A stretch of DNA of 64,000 nt. Source: Symsagittifera roscoffensis (taxonomy: Eukaryota; Xenacoelomorpha; Acoela; Convolutidae). Made by a program: the position numbers and the translations under genes. Shown here in pieces: positions 15,596 through 26,500 of the stretch (the first letter of the stretch is position 1; every line of letters begins with the position of its first letter). The stretch spans positions 26,894,303 through 26,958,302 of the forward strand of contig NC_087069.1 in the NCBI RefSeq assembly GCF_963678635.1, written 5' to 3'. The notes below the pieces were generated by a model. It made no database searches and was not told where the DNA came from. It saw only the letters and a program-made list of their open reading frames with translations.

Positions 15596-18470
15596 ACATT
15601 TATATTTTCTTGCCATTTTTCTTTTTTTTAAACCTTTTTAGAGCTATTTCAATGCATTTCGTAGCTTTTGTATGTCAAATTCAGCTTTTCTGATGTGTAT
15701 AGCATGAAATAGAAAAAAGTTCCGAATCAACAAATATTTTAGATGCATGTTTTGAATTTCATAGGCAGTTTTATGTGAATGTGTAATTTTTTTTATTTGA
15801 AAGTAAAAATTATTGCAGTAAAATTACTATACGAGGCAGTGATTTACATACTTTCTTTGTAATTTAAATTTTTTTTCTCAAAAAAACTTGTTTTTTTGAA
15901 GTTTCAGTAGGTTTCAGCATAGTTTCAGGTAGATAGAGCACTGTTTTAAAGAGAAGGATTATTGAATAAAATAGTTAAAAGGTCAAATTATATCAAATTG
16001 TATCGTGTTTTGAAGTTTGTTTAGGAAAAAATTTCAATTTTTTTGATAAACAATCTCTATTTTTGCCCACAAACTATTACCATTAACTTGCCAAGAATCA
16101 AAAAACACTTTACTTGCATTTCAAACAGTGCATGTAGTTAACCATTAATGCTTACCACTTAAAAAACGCGCGCCATGATTTTTGCTAAGAAAAACAGACA
16201 TTTGCACAAAAAAAAACATTAAAAGAGACTGTTTTTTTTACCATTCTATTACCATCACACGAACTATGAAACCTTACCAAATCCATTCCCTATCTTAAAA
16301 CGTCCTGATACGAGCTTCGCCCTAATACAAGCATTCTTGTTAACATTTATATTTTCTTGCCATTTTTTTTTAAACCACTTTAGAGCTATTTCATGGCATT
16401 TCGTCGCTTTTGTATGTCAAATTCAGCTTTTCTGATGTGTATAGCATGGAATAGAAAAAACAGTTCCGAATCAGCAAATATTTCATGTGCATGTTTTGAA
16501 TTTCATAAGCAATTTTATATGAATGTGTAGTTTTTTATTTGCAGGTGTAAATTATTGCAGTAAAATTACTATACGAGGCAGTGATTTGCATACTTTCTTT
16601 GTAATTTAAATTTTTTTTCTCAAAAAATTTGATTTTTTGAAGTTTCAGTAGGTTTTAGCATAGTTTCAGGTAGATAAAGCACTGTTTTAAAGAGAAGGAT
16701 TATTGAATAAAATAGTTAAAAGGTCAAATTATATCAAATTGTATCGTGTTTTGAAGTTTGTTTAGGAGAAAATTTCAATTTTTTTGTTAAAAAATCTCAA
16801 ATTTTGCCCACAAACTATTACCATTAACTTGCCATGAATCAAAAACCATTTCACTTTCATTCCAAAAACTGCATGTAAATAACCATTAATATTTACCACT
16901 TAAGTAACGCGCGCCATGATTTTTGCAAAGAAAAACAGACATTTGCACAAAAAAAAACATTAAAAGAGACCGTTTTTCTTACCATTCTATTACCATCACA
17001 CGAACCATGAAACCTTGCCAAATCCATTACCTGTCTTAAAACTTCCTGATACGAGCTTCGCCCTAATAAGAGCAGTCTTGTTAACATTTATATTTTCTTG
17101 CCATTTTTCCTTTTTTTAAACCACTTTAGAGCTATTTCATGGCATTTCGTCGCTTTTGTATGTCAAATTCAGCTTTTCTGATGCGTATAGCATGGAATAG
17201 AAACAAAGTTCCGAATCAACAAATATTTCATGTGCATGTTTTGAATTTCATAAGCAGTTTTATGTGAATGTGTAGTTTTTTTATTTGAAAGTAAAAATTA
17301 TTGCAGTAAAATTACTATACGAGGCAGTGATTTGCATACTTTCTTTGTAATTTAAATTTTTTTTCTCAAAAAATTTGATTTTTTGAAGTTTCAGTAGGTT
17401 TTAGCATAGTTTCAGGTAGATAAAGCACTGTTTTAAAGAGAAGGATTATTGAATAAAATAGTTAAAAGGTCAAATTATATCAAATTGTATCGTGTTTTGA
17501 AGTTTGTATAGGAGAAAATTTCAATTTTTTTGCTAAAAAATCTCAAATTTTGCCCACAAACTATTACCATTAACTTGCCATGAATCAAAAACCATTTCAC
17601 TTTCATTCCAAAAACTGCATGTAAATAACCATTAATATTTACCACTTAAGTAACGCGCGCCATGATTTTTGCAAAGAAAAACAGACATTTGCACAAAAAA
17701 AAACATTAAAAGAGACCGTTTTTCTTACCATTCTATTACCATCACACGAACCATGAAACCTTACCAAATCCATTACCTATCTTAAAACTTCCTGATACGA
17801 GCTTCGCCCTAATAAGAGCAGTCTTGTTAACATTTATATTTTCTTGCCATTTTTCCTTTTTTTAAACCACTTTAGAGCTATTTCATGGCATTTCGTCGCT
17901 TTTGTATGTCAAATTCAGCTTTTCTGATGCGTATAGCATGGAATAGAAACAAAGTTCCGAATCAACAAATATTTCATGTGCATGTTTTGAATTTCATAAG
18001 CAATTTTATGTGAATGTGTAGTTTTTTTTATTTGCAAGTGTAAATTATTGCAGTAAATTTACTATACGATGCAGTGATTTACATACTTTCTTTGTAATTT
18101 AAATTTTTTTCTCAAAAAACTTAATATTTTGAAGTTTCAGTAGGTTCCAGCATAGGTTCAGGTAGATAGAGCACTGTTTTAAAGAGAAGGATCATTGAAT
18201 AAAATAGTTAAAAGGTAAAATTATATCAAATTGTATCGTGTTTTGAAGTTTGATTAGGAGAAAATTTCAATTTTTCTGCTAAAAAATCTCAATTTTTGCC
18301 CACAAACTATTACCATTAACTTGTCATGAATCAAAAAAAATTATAATTTCATTCCAAATACTGCATGTAATTAACCATTAATGTTTACCACTTAAGTAAA
18401 GCGCGTCAAGATTTTTACAAAAAAAACAGACATTTGCAGAAAAAAAAACAATAAAAGAGACCGTTTTTCT

Positions 18471-18640
18471 GTCATGAAATTTTACCGATTATATTCCCTA
18501 TCTTAATACGTTGGAAAACCTATTCCCTATCCTAATGCGTAGCTGGGAGACCTGATGTTCTATTCCTTATCAACTAGGGTTTTCACACCAAACCCCTCCC
18601 CCCGACTTGTACTCACTCTTCTACTACTAGGGTTAGTAAA
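18471..18640. repeat. degenerate edge of the satellite
   Basis: After GAGACCGTTTTTCT the satellite homology weakens. The element ATTCCCTATCTTAA-ACGT, normally present once per monomer, appears three times in decaying form (around 18,494, 18,522 and 18,560). Next comes a C-rich tract around 18,585-18,605, and then unrelated sequence. This looks like the worn end of the array with no sharp insertion junction. Confidence 0.5.
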
Positions 18641-19416
18641 TTTTTGAATTATATGCGTGAATCGAAAACACTAGTAACTACAAGTGTAACTGTTTGCAGT
18701 ACAAAAGAAATTCAAAAGAGCCTAAGGAAGTGAAAGGAACTCCGCCGACAAAACATAAGCAGACAAACAATAGGCCGTCAATGCAATTTTTCCGGAAAAA
18801 CTTCAATATCAAACACAATAAAAAAGCAACCGCCCTACTTCAAGATCAAATAAAAAAACACTGAAAATTTCTAAGGCTCAGTGTTCAGTCAAGATCATTT
18901 ATCTTCAGTTTGCTATGAAAGTTCTTCAAGTGAAAAAAGTATAGTTTACGACTGCAAGAGTAAAGAACATATTAATATTATAATTGGATTTCTTCGAGAA
19001 GCCATTCAAAAATTTGATTTTTTTGAGTCACTGATTTTGTGTTTCTAATATAAGGGAAAAAAATTTGTCGATCAATATAGATACCAATGACCAGATGCAT
19101 ATCAGAGGATTTTGATAATGTTCAAGTTTGACCTGGTGCGTTTTTTTTTACTTTCTACTCAAATTGATAAAAAAAAAATTTATTTTCCTGTTTACTTTTT
19201 CATTTTGAAAAAACTGATTTTCATCTAGTTTTTACTGGCGCGCTACAATACAAAAACGTTTCTATTGGTGTTAAAGGTCTAATAAGATAAATTTTAAAAA
19301 ACTGAATCGTAAAGACACGTTTGATATATGAATCAATTTGAACCTTATTTGATGGGTTGATGTCCAGATAATGTCTCTCGTAGCAAACCACTATCGAAAT
19401 TATGTGCCCATTATCT

Positions 19417-19985
19417 ATCTCTGAAATAAAATGTTATGGCTGAAGGGTGATAACCATTACTATGAGGCAAAGAATCAAATCAAACTTTTTTGAAAGAAAA
19501 GCTTGAGGTTTAATATGTGGAAGAAGGCGCATAAAACAGCTAGAAACGTTGAATTTAAAATAAAAAACTGATACAAATCATTCAAGGCGAAGTTTGGTGT
19601 TGAGTAGTTTCAAAAATTAAGTTTTTTCTGGTCAAACTCAGAATGCCGTAAGCAATTTTAAATCGTTTCTTGGCGTTACAGTTTCAGATTCTCAATTTTA
19701 TCAAAATGAAAAGGTTTATTTTTAAGTATTGATTTACCATTTTTTTCTTCAAAGACCATCTTTCAAATTTGTGTTTTCGAAGATTTAAATTCAAGCATGC
19801 ATTTTTTTGAAATCCTTCATAATTTTTTTTTGTGAGGTATGTCAAATAAAAAACTATAGTACAGCTATTTCAAAAGTTTTGAATCACTTTCAATTGGTCA
19901 GGTTCAAAATTCTTCATAGAAGATGCGTATGATTCGTTTTGGTCCTACTTTTAGGAAGAGTTTGTTAACTAGAAAAGAAACTATG
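19417..19985. repeat. decayed copy A of a dispersed repeat
   Basis: This segment is collinear, with clear divergence, with about 57,829-58,345. Matching landmarks in order include AGTTTGGTGTTGAGTAGTTT against AGGTTCGGTGTTAAGTAGTTT, CTCAATTTTATCAA against CCCAATTTTATCAA, and GATTCGTTTTGGTCCTACTT against GATTCGTTTTTGTCCCAATT. On the minus strand this copy carries several stops where the other copy is open for more than 60 codons, so this is the more decayed copy. Confidence 0.6.
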
Positions 19986-20395
19986 ACCTACGCTGCCCTC
20001 TTATAGAATTGCCAACTCGATTGTCACTTTACAGAGTTCTAATTAGCATTACAAAGCATAAATTTAATTTTACAGAGTGGTAAAGTTGCGCTTCGCAAAC
20101 ACAAGCTTTAATGGTATAGAAAAAATTACAAAAGGCAAAAAAACTATAAAATGTCATTTACGGCAATTCAAACACAAGCCTCATGCATCCAAGTATACTA
20201 CTTAATTTAAATTAGCAACTGTTTTTCTAGAATTCAAACGTTGAGCACTAATAAAGCGGAGAAATTGTATTATTAAACTGACAAATCAATACAGCAAAAT
20301 TTTGACCGAATTGGACAATATATTTTGTGAAATGGAGTGGAATCAGTGAACTCGTATCATAACACAACAATGTCCGGTTTGACCTCCATAAACCG

Positions 20396-21365
20396 AAAAA
20401 TGCTTATCTTACAATTCCATAAATCGAAAATGCTAATCATACAATTCCATACATCAAATGTATGAAAAAATCCCACTCATACAATTTTCATAATAGTTCA
20501 AAAAATTATTGAAGAAAGATTCGAACTAAGTTCTGAGGCTAGTCGAAACAAATAAAGCAGTCTAATGATGAAAAACAACTATGTTTTCTTTTTGTAAAAA
20601 AATGGTTATCATACAATTAGCATGTATGAAAATTGTATGACTAGCATTTTTTGACGGCGACAGCAAAAAGTTTTCCAAGTAATATTGAAATTGCCCCAAA
20701 ATTTTTTTGATGTTTTTTCAACCCCAAATCGAATTTTGTATTCAAACAACATTTTCTTAAATTTTTTTTGCATGCACCTTTAAATTTTTTGTCTGCATAA
20801 CATAGTCCTGGATACACAAAAATCGGATTTTTTTTCGTTTCTCTGGATAAATATTTTCAAACAGGCTAAAAATTCCTGTTTCTTTTGTATGGCATGTTTA
20901 TATATGCCTTGATCAATGTCTGATAATTTAAAAACTCTAATTTTAAAAATAATCATTTTTGAAAATTTTTGCCGAAATTTGAAAGTTTGATTCTTACATT
21001 ATATGATTTGTGAAGAGAACTCTCACACAATTCAGGTTGTTTCCAATGCATTATACATGCAAAATGATCAACCCTTTGGTCCAATGCATTATACATGCAA
21101 AATGATCAACCCTTTGGTGACTCTAGTTTTGAGCAAACCATGGTTGTAGTCACTTGTATTCAGTCACGAACACATCCCAAAAATTTTGAGCAAAACTTTT
21201 TAAAAAAACAACTTTTTGATTTATGAAAAAATGCTTGTCCTCCAATTTCCATTTATGAAAAATGCTTATCTTAGAGTTTTCTTAACATTTTTTGTATCTA
21301 TGGAATTGTACGAAACTGTATTATAAGCATTTTTTCAAATATGAAAATTGTAGGGTAAGCATTTT
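20396..21365. repeat. cluster of ~22-nt motifs in both orientations
   Basis: The motif AATGCTTATCTTACAATTCC and close variants occur around 20,396-20,456 (twice), 20,470-20,485 and 21,225-21,275. The reverse complement (GAAAATTGTA then AGCATTTT) occurs around 20,625-20,650 and 21,300-21,365. The opposite orientations would allow several hairpins. I do not recognise the family. Confidence 0.45.
21043..21118. repeat. 38-bp exact tandem duplication
   Basis: Two identical adjacent 38-bp copies, 21,043-21,080 and 21,081-21,118. Each begins CCAATGCATTATACATGC and ends CAACCCTTTGGT. The perfect identity indicates a recent event. Confidence 0.9.
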
Positions 21366-21600
21366 GGTCAACCCGGGTGCTCGCAAGCTTGCTGTTGCAA
21401 CCTGATCTCGCAGCTTAAGGCAAGTTGAAAGTTCATTTTTAAGCAAAACAGCATAAATCTATCAGACTCTCTGTGTATTTTTAATATATATTTCTCAGAA
21501 AAAAGCAAACCGCTTCAGTTAGTTTTCATTGTACAAGTTAGTTGGTGATTCGATTTGATATTAGATTATTCTAGTAGTTAGCTCATAGCATCTTTTAGAA

Positions 21601-21702
21601 ATGTTTCCGGCAAACAAGAGGACTGCTGTTGAGACGAAAACCACACACAATTCTTCAAGTGGTTTTCTGAGAAAATGGAATCGCTTAAAAACTTTCACGT
21701 GA
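21601..21702 (+). other. possible 33-codon small ORF upstream of helicase gene
   Basis: ATG at 21,601 opens a frame of 33 codons to TGA at 21,700-21,702. The predicted peptide is basic and rich in Thr, Lys and Ser. It is preceded by CATCTTTTAG, which could serve as a 3' splice or trans-splice acceptor two bases before the ATG. This length is expected by chance, and no family is recognisable. It could be an upstream ORF in the leader of the downstream gene or noise. Confidence 0.12.
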
Positions 21703-22125
21703 ACTGCAACAACACCTTGTATTTCTCATGCAATAATGATTGTATTTGCTGACTCATTTTAAATAAATTTTCTATAAAAAAAGCTAATTGAAATTTATTT
21801 CTTGCAAAATTTGATGATATTATTTTAATACAATCAAGAGCAACATTAGCTTATTTTAAATATGGTAACGCTGATTTTCTCTCTTGCGACATTCAAATGA
21901 CTTGTCGTTTCAAAGTCTTGTCGGCTTATTTGCCTACCACCATTCGAAACTACACATTAAAACAAAAATAGCAAATGTCTGTAAATCCGCCAGATAAGCG
22001 TTTTTTGGCCAACGCAAATTTTAATACATCATTAGATTTTTATATACTTTAAATTGAACAGCATTGACCAACGAATTTGATTAAGCCACACCTTAGTCGC
22101 CATCAAAATTACGAAAACAGTAACT

Positions 22126-23545
22126 ATGACAGAGCTCAACGATATGAATACTTTTTTCGACGAACTGTCGACGTTTGAATTGGACATGCCCGGTGGCAGC
22201 CGAGTGCCATTCAAGGAAAACGGAACACTTGTGAAGATGCTGCGAAGTCAGTATTTAAGCTGGACAAAAAGAGGCAAGATAACTTTGGTTCCCACTGCTA
22301 TGGTACCTCGGCTGTTTCTACACAACGTACAGATGTACACTGACATGCAAAAACAGGTCAACTCTCTACAGAAAGACGAAACCCATGAGATCAAACTGTT
22401 CAAGAATCTCTTGCAATGTCTCGGTTCAAATCACGAAGGAATGATGGTGTTCCCAAATATAAATGGACGAGACCTCTTCGAAACGAAAATTGCCCAGGTT
22501 GAAATAGACGTTGTCATAGTTCATCCACGCAAAGGTGTGTTTGTAGTCAATATCAAAAAACAAGGAGGCATAGGCTTTTCTCCTAAGAAGATGAAAGACG
22601 ACATGCAAAAACGTGAAAATTTAGTAAGGATGATACTGCAGTACGGTCAAACAGAACTAAACGACAATCATGTTCCTATTCATAATGTTTTCTGCTCTTT
22701 CGACGACTCTAAACCAGAACACCATGAACTTCACTCAAATAAAAATGTCCAAAGCAAAACAATAATTTTCACAAAAAACGACCTAAGAGCAGATAATTTC
22801 GCTACGATCTGGCAAAAGCAACTGTCTCAACTCGACAACTTTGAAATGGTAGAGCAATTAGAGGTGTTAGTGGCCCGTTTGGTTGCTCTAAGTTCACTCG
22901 AAGGCTCGCTTGCTCTTATCCATAGTCAGATGAGCATGAACAACATGCAGACTGTCTCGAAAACAAGCCAGTCTAATCTTATGAAAGAACAACAGAGCTG
23001 GAAAGTTGTCCATGAAACAACTAGAGAGAAACTGGCTGAAAAATCAAAGGCACAGTGTCACGGTTCACAGAAAAAACGGTTCATTATATGGACCAATGAC
23101 CAACTCAACATCATCTCCACCGTTTTCCAGCGACTTGTAAAAAGAACATCGCAAAGAGAGGGAAAAGCAAAGGGATTGCGATTGATAGTGACCGGATGCA
23201 AGGGCTCTGGAAAGACCATGCTGCTCACGTTCATAGCCAAAATGGCTCGATGTCTATTTGAAGCCGAGTCCAGCAGTTCTGCAGCTGCAACTGATGAGAA
23301 TCTTGACATTGGAACCGAAACTGGTAGTGGGGTGGAAGCTCAGATTGGCGATGGAGTCGATTACCCACCAATATTACCATGGGAAACAGAACATGATACT
23401 AGTGATGAAAATTCAATTCGGATCCAAGCTCAAGATAAGTCCGGAAAAGTGTTAGTTTGCGATGGAAGTTTTGGTTCCCCCGTCCTTACTACTGTTTTGC
23501 AAACGATGGCCAATTCAACACCAATATCGGTTTATACTACACCAG
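22126..23545 (+). CDS. NERD-SF1 helicase, exon 1 (residues 1-473)
   Basis: This exon encodes the N-terminal part of a predicted nuclease-fold/helicase fusion that would act on nucleic acid using ATP. The ATG at 22,126 is the first Met after an in-frame TGA at 22,078 and has A at -3. Residues 85-150 resemble the NERD domain: E88, then VEID at 125-128, then GVFVVNIKK at 137-145. The Glu of the usual E-x-K is Asn142, so nuclease activity is doubtful. A helicase Q-motif-like stretch with Q326 precedes Walker A GCKGSGKT at 357-364. Residues 381-439 form a Ser/Ala/Asp/Glu-rich low-complexity linker. GKVLVCDGSFGSPVLTTV (440-457) is in the motif Ia position. The last roughly 105 nt are homologous to the 133-bp repeat that fills the following intron. 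Without splicing, translation would end four codons further on at a TAA (23,557). The exon is confident; the exact function is not known. Confidence 0.87.
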
Positions 23546-23551
23546 GTAATA
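23543..23551 (+). other. 5' splice site of exon 1
   Basis: CAG/GTAATA, with the cut after 23,545, is a good donor match (CAG/GTRAGT consensus). It leaves a phase-1 codon that exon 2 completes as GTT (Val). It is the first of about 195 near-identical donor-like sequences, most of the others reading CAG/GTAACA. Confidence 0.85.
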
Positions 23552-26500
23552 AGCTATAAAAATACAAGCAGCGCTCAAAAATTGTTAGTTTGACATGGAT
23601 GCTTTGGTTCCCCCGTCCTTACTACTGTTTTGCAAACGATGGTCATTTTAACATCAATATCTATTTGTACTACACCAGGTAACGCCCTATTAAAATACAA
23701 GCAGCGCTCAAAAAATGTTAGTTTGACATGGATTCTTTGGTTCCCCCGTTCTTACTACTGTTTTGCAAACGATGGTCATTTTAACATCAATATCTATTTA
23801 TACTACAACGGTAACAACCTATTAAAATACAAGCAGCGCTCAAAAAATGTTAGTTTGACATGGAAGTTTTGGTTCCCCCGTCCTTACTACTGTTTTGCAA
23901 ACGATGGTCATTTTAACATCAATATCTATTTGTACTACACCAGGTAACAACCTATTAAAATACAAGCAGCGCTCAAAAAATGTTAGTTTGACATGGATGC
24001 TTTGGTTCCCCTGTCCTTACTACTGTTTTGCAAACAATGGTCATTTTAACATCAATATCTATTTGTACTACACCACGTAACAACCTATTAAAACACAAGC
24101 AGCGCTCAAAAAATGTTAGTTTGACATGGAAGTTTTGGTTCCCCCGTCCTTACTACTGTTTTGCAAACGATGGTCATTTTAACATCAATATCTACTGTAC
24201 TACACCAGGTAACAACCTATTAAAATACAAGCAGCGCTCAAAAAATGTTAGTTTGACATGGATGCTTTGGTTCCCCCGTCCTTACTACTGTTTTGCAAAC
24301 GATGGTCATTTTAACATCAATATCTATTTGTACTACACCAGGTAACGCCCTATTAAAATACAAGCAGCGCTCAAAAAATGTTAGTTTGACATGGAAGTTT
24401 TGGTTCCCCCGTCCTTACTACTGTTTTGCAAACGATGGTCATTTTAACATCAATATCTATTTGTACTACACCAGGTAACAACCTATCAAAATACAAGCAG
24501 CGCTCAAAAAATGTTAGTTTGACATGGATGCCTTAGTTCCCCCGTCCTTACTACTGTTTTGCAAACGATGGTCATTTTAACATCAATATCTATTTGTACT
24601 ACACCAGGTAACGCCCTATTAAAATACAAGCAGCGCTCAAAAAATGTTAGTTTGACATGGATGCTTTGGTTCCCCCATTCTTACTACTGTTTTGCAAACG
24701 ATGGTCATTTTAACATCAATATCTATTTGTGTTACACCAGGTAACAACCTATTAAAATACAAGCAGCGCTTAAAAAATGCTAGTTTGACATGGAAGTTTT
24801 GGTTCCCCCGTCCATACTACTGTTTTGCAAACGATGGTAATTTTAACATCAATATCTATTTATACTACAACGATAACAACCTATTAAAATACAAGCAGCG
24901 CTCACAAAATGTTAGTTTGACATGGAAGTTTTGGTTCCCCCGTCCTTACTACTGTTTTGCAAACTATGGTCAATTTAACACCAATATCGATTTATACTAC
25001 ACCAGGTAACAACCTATTAAAATACAAGCAGCGCTCAAAAAATGTTAGTTTGACATGGAAGTTTTGGTTCCCCCGTCCTTACTTATGTTTTGCAAACGAT
25101 GGTCAATTTAACACAAATATCGATTTATACTACACCAGGTAACAACCTATTAAAATACAAGCAGCGCTCAAAAAGTGATAGTTTGACATGGAAGTTTTGG
25201 TTCCCCCGTCCATACTACTGTTTTGCAAACGATGATAATTTTAACATCAATATCTATTTATACTACACCACCTAACAACCTATTAAAGTACAAGCAGCGC
25301 TCAAAAAAAGTTAGTTTGACATGGAAGTTTTGGTTCCCCCCTCCTTACTACTGATTTGCAAACGATGGTCAATTTAACACCAATATCGATTTATACTGCA
25401 CCAGGTAACAACCTATTAAAATACAAGCAGCGCTCAAAAAATGTTAGTTTGACATGGAAGTTTTGGTTCCCCCGTCCTTACTTATGTTTTGCAAACGATG
25501 GTCAATTTAACACAAATATCGATTTATACTACACCAGGTAACAACCTATTAAAACACAAGCAGCGCTCAAAAAGTGCTATTTTGACATGGAAGTTTTGGT
25601 TCCCCCGTCCATACTACTGCTTCGCAAACGATGGTAATTTTAACATCAATATCTATTTATACTACACCAGGTAACAACCTATTAAAATACAAGCAGCGCT
25701 CAAAAAATGTTAGTTTGACATGGAAGTTATGGTTCCCCCGTCCTTACTACTGTTTTGCAAACAATGGTCATTTTAACATCAATATCTATTTGTACTACAC
25801 CAGGTAACGCCCTTTTAAAATACAAGCAGCGCTCAAAAAATGTTAGTTTGACATGGAATTTTTGGTTCCCCCGTCCTTACTACTGTTTTGCAAACGATGG
25901 TCAATTTAACATCAATATCTATTTATACTACACCAGGTAACAACCTATTAAAATACAAGCAGCGCTCAAAAAGTGATAGTTTGACATGGAAGTTTTGGTT
26001 CCCCCGTCCATACTACTGTTTTGCAAACGATGGTAATTTTAACATCAATATCTATTTATACTACACCACGTAACAACCTATTAAAGTACAAGCAGCGCTC
26101 AAAAAAAGTTAGTTTGACATGGAAGTTTTGGTTCCCCCGTCCTTACTACTGTTTTGCAAACGATGGTCAATTTAACACCAAAATCGATTTATACAACACC
26201 AGGTAACCACCTATTAAAATACAAGCAGCGCCCAAAAAATGTTAGTTTGACATGGAAGTTTTGGTTCCCCCCTCCTTACTACTGATTTGCAAACGATGGT
26301 CAATTTAACACCAATATCGATTTATACTGCACCAGGTAACAACCTATTAAAATACAAGCAGCGCTCAAAAAATGTTAGTTTGACATGGAAGTTTTGGTTC
26401 CCCCGTCCTTACTTATGTTTTGCAAACGATGGTCAATTTAACACAAATATCGATTTATACTACACCAGGTAACAATCTATTAAAACACAAGCAGCGCTCA

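Larger units (their letters stand above)
1..18470. repeat. satellite array, ~742-bp monomer
   Basis: Head-to-tail tandem array that is already running at the left edge. Using the anchor TTGCAGTAAATTTACTATAC, monomers begin at 3, 741, 1483, 2227, 2968, 3710, 4450, 5190, 5934, 6678, 7419, 8162, 8905, 9645, 10388, 11128 (deleted monomer), 11355, 12100, 12839, 13578, 14324, 15069, 15813, 16555, 17301 and 18048. Monomer length is 738 to 747 bp. Monomers are very similar by eye, and poly-A and poly-T runs account for most of the length changes. No open reading frame is conserved between monomers, so I see no coding role. The last monomer breaks off near 18,470. Nothing in the sequence shows whether the array is centromeric, subtelomeric or interstitial. 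Confidence 0.97.
18641..22080. other. AT-rich intergenic DNA, no supported gene
   Basis: I see no long open frame, RNA gene or recognisable transposon with termini in this 3.4 kb. It holds a decayed dispersed-repeat copy (about 19,417-19,985), a cluster of short ATACAATT-type motifs (about 20,396-21,365) and a 38-bp tandem duplication (21,043-21,118). A TATA-like stretch, TTTTTATATACTTT, lies near 22,037-22,050, roughly 80 bp before the gene's start codon. It could be a core promoter element, but this is not established. Confidence 0.6.

Noticed and set aside
22126-23559. Exon 1 frame as a complete 477-residue gene
   Set aside because: It would stop just after motif Ia, without a DE box. The last four codons lie beyond a strong donor site. 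It may exist as an isoform but is not the best gene model.
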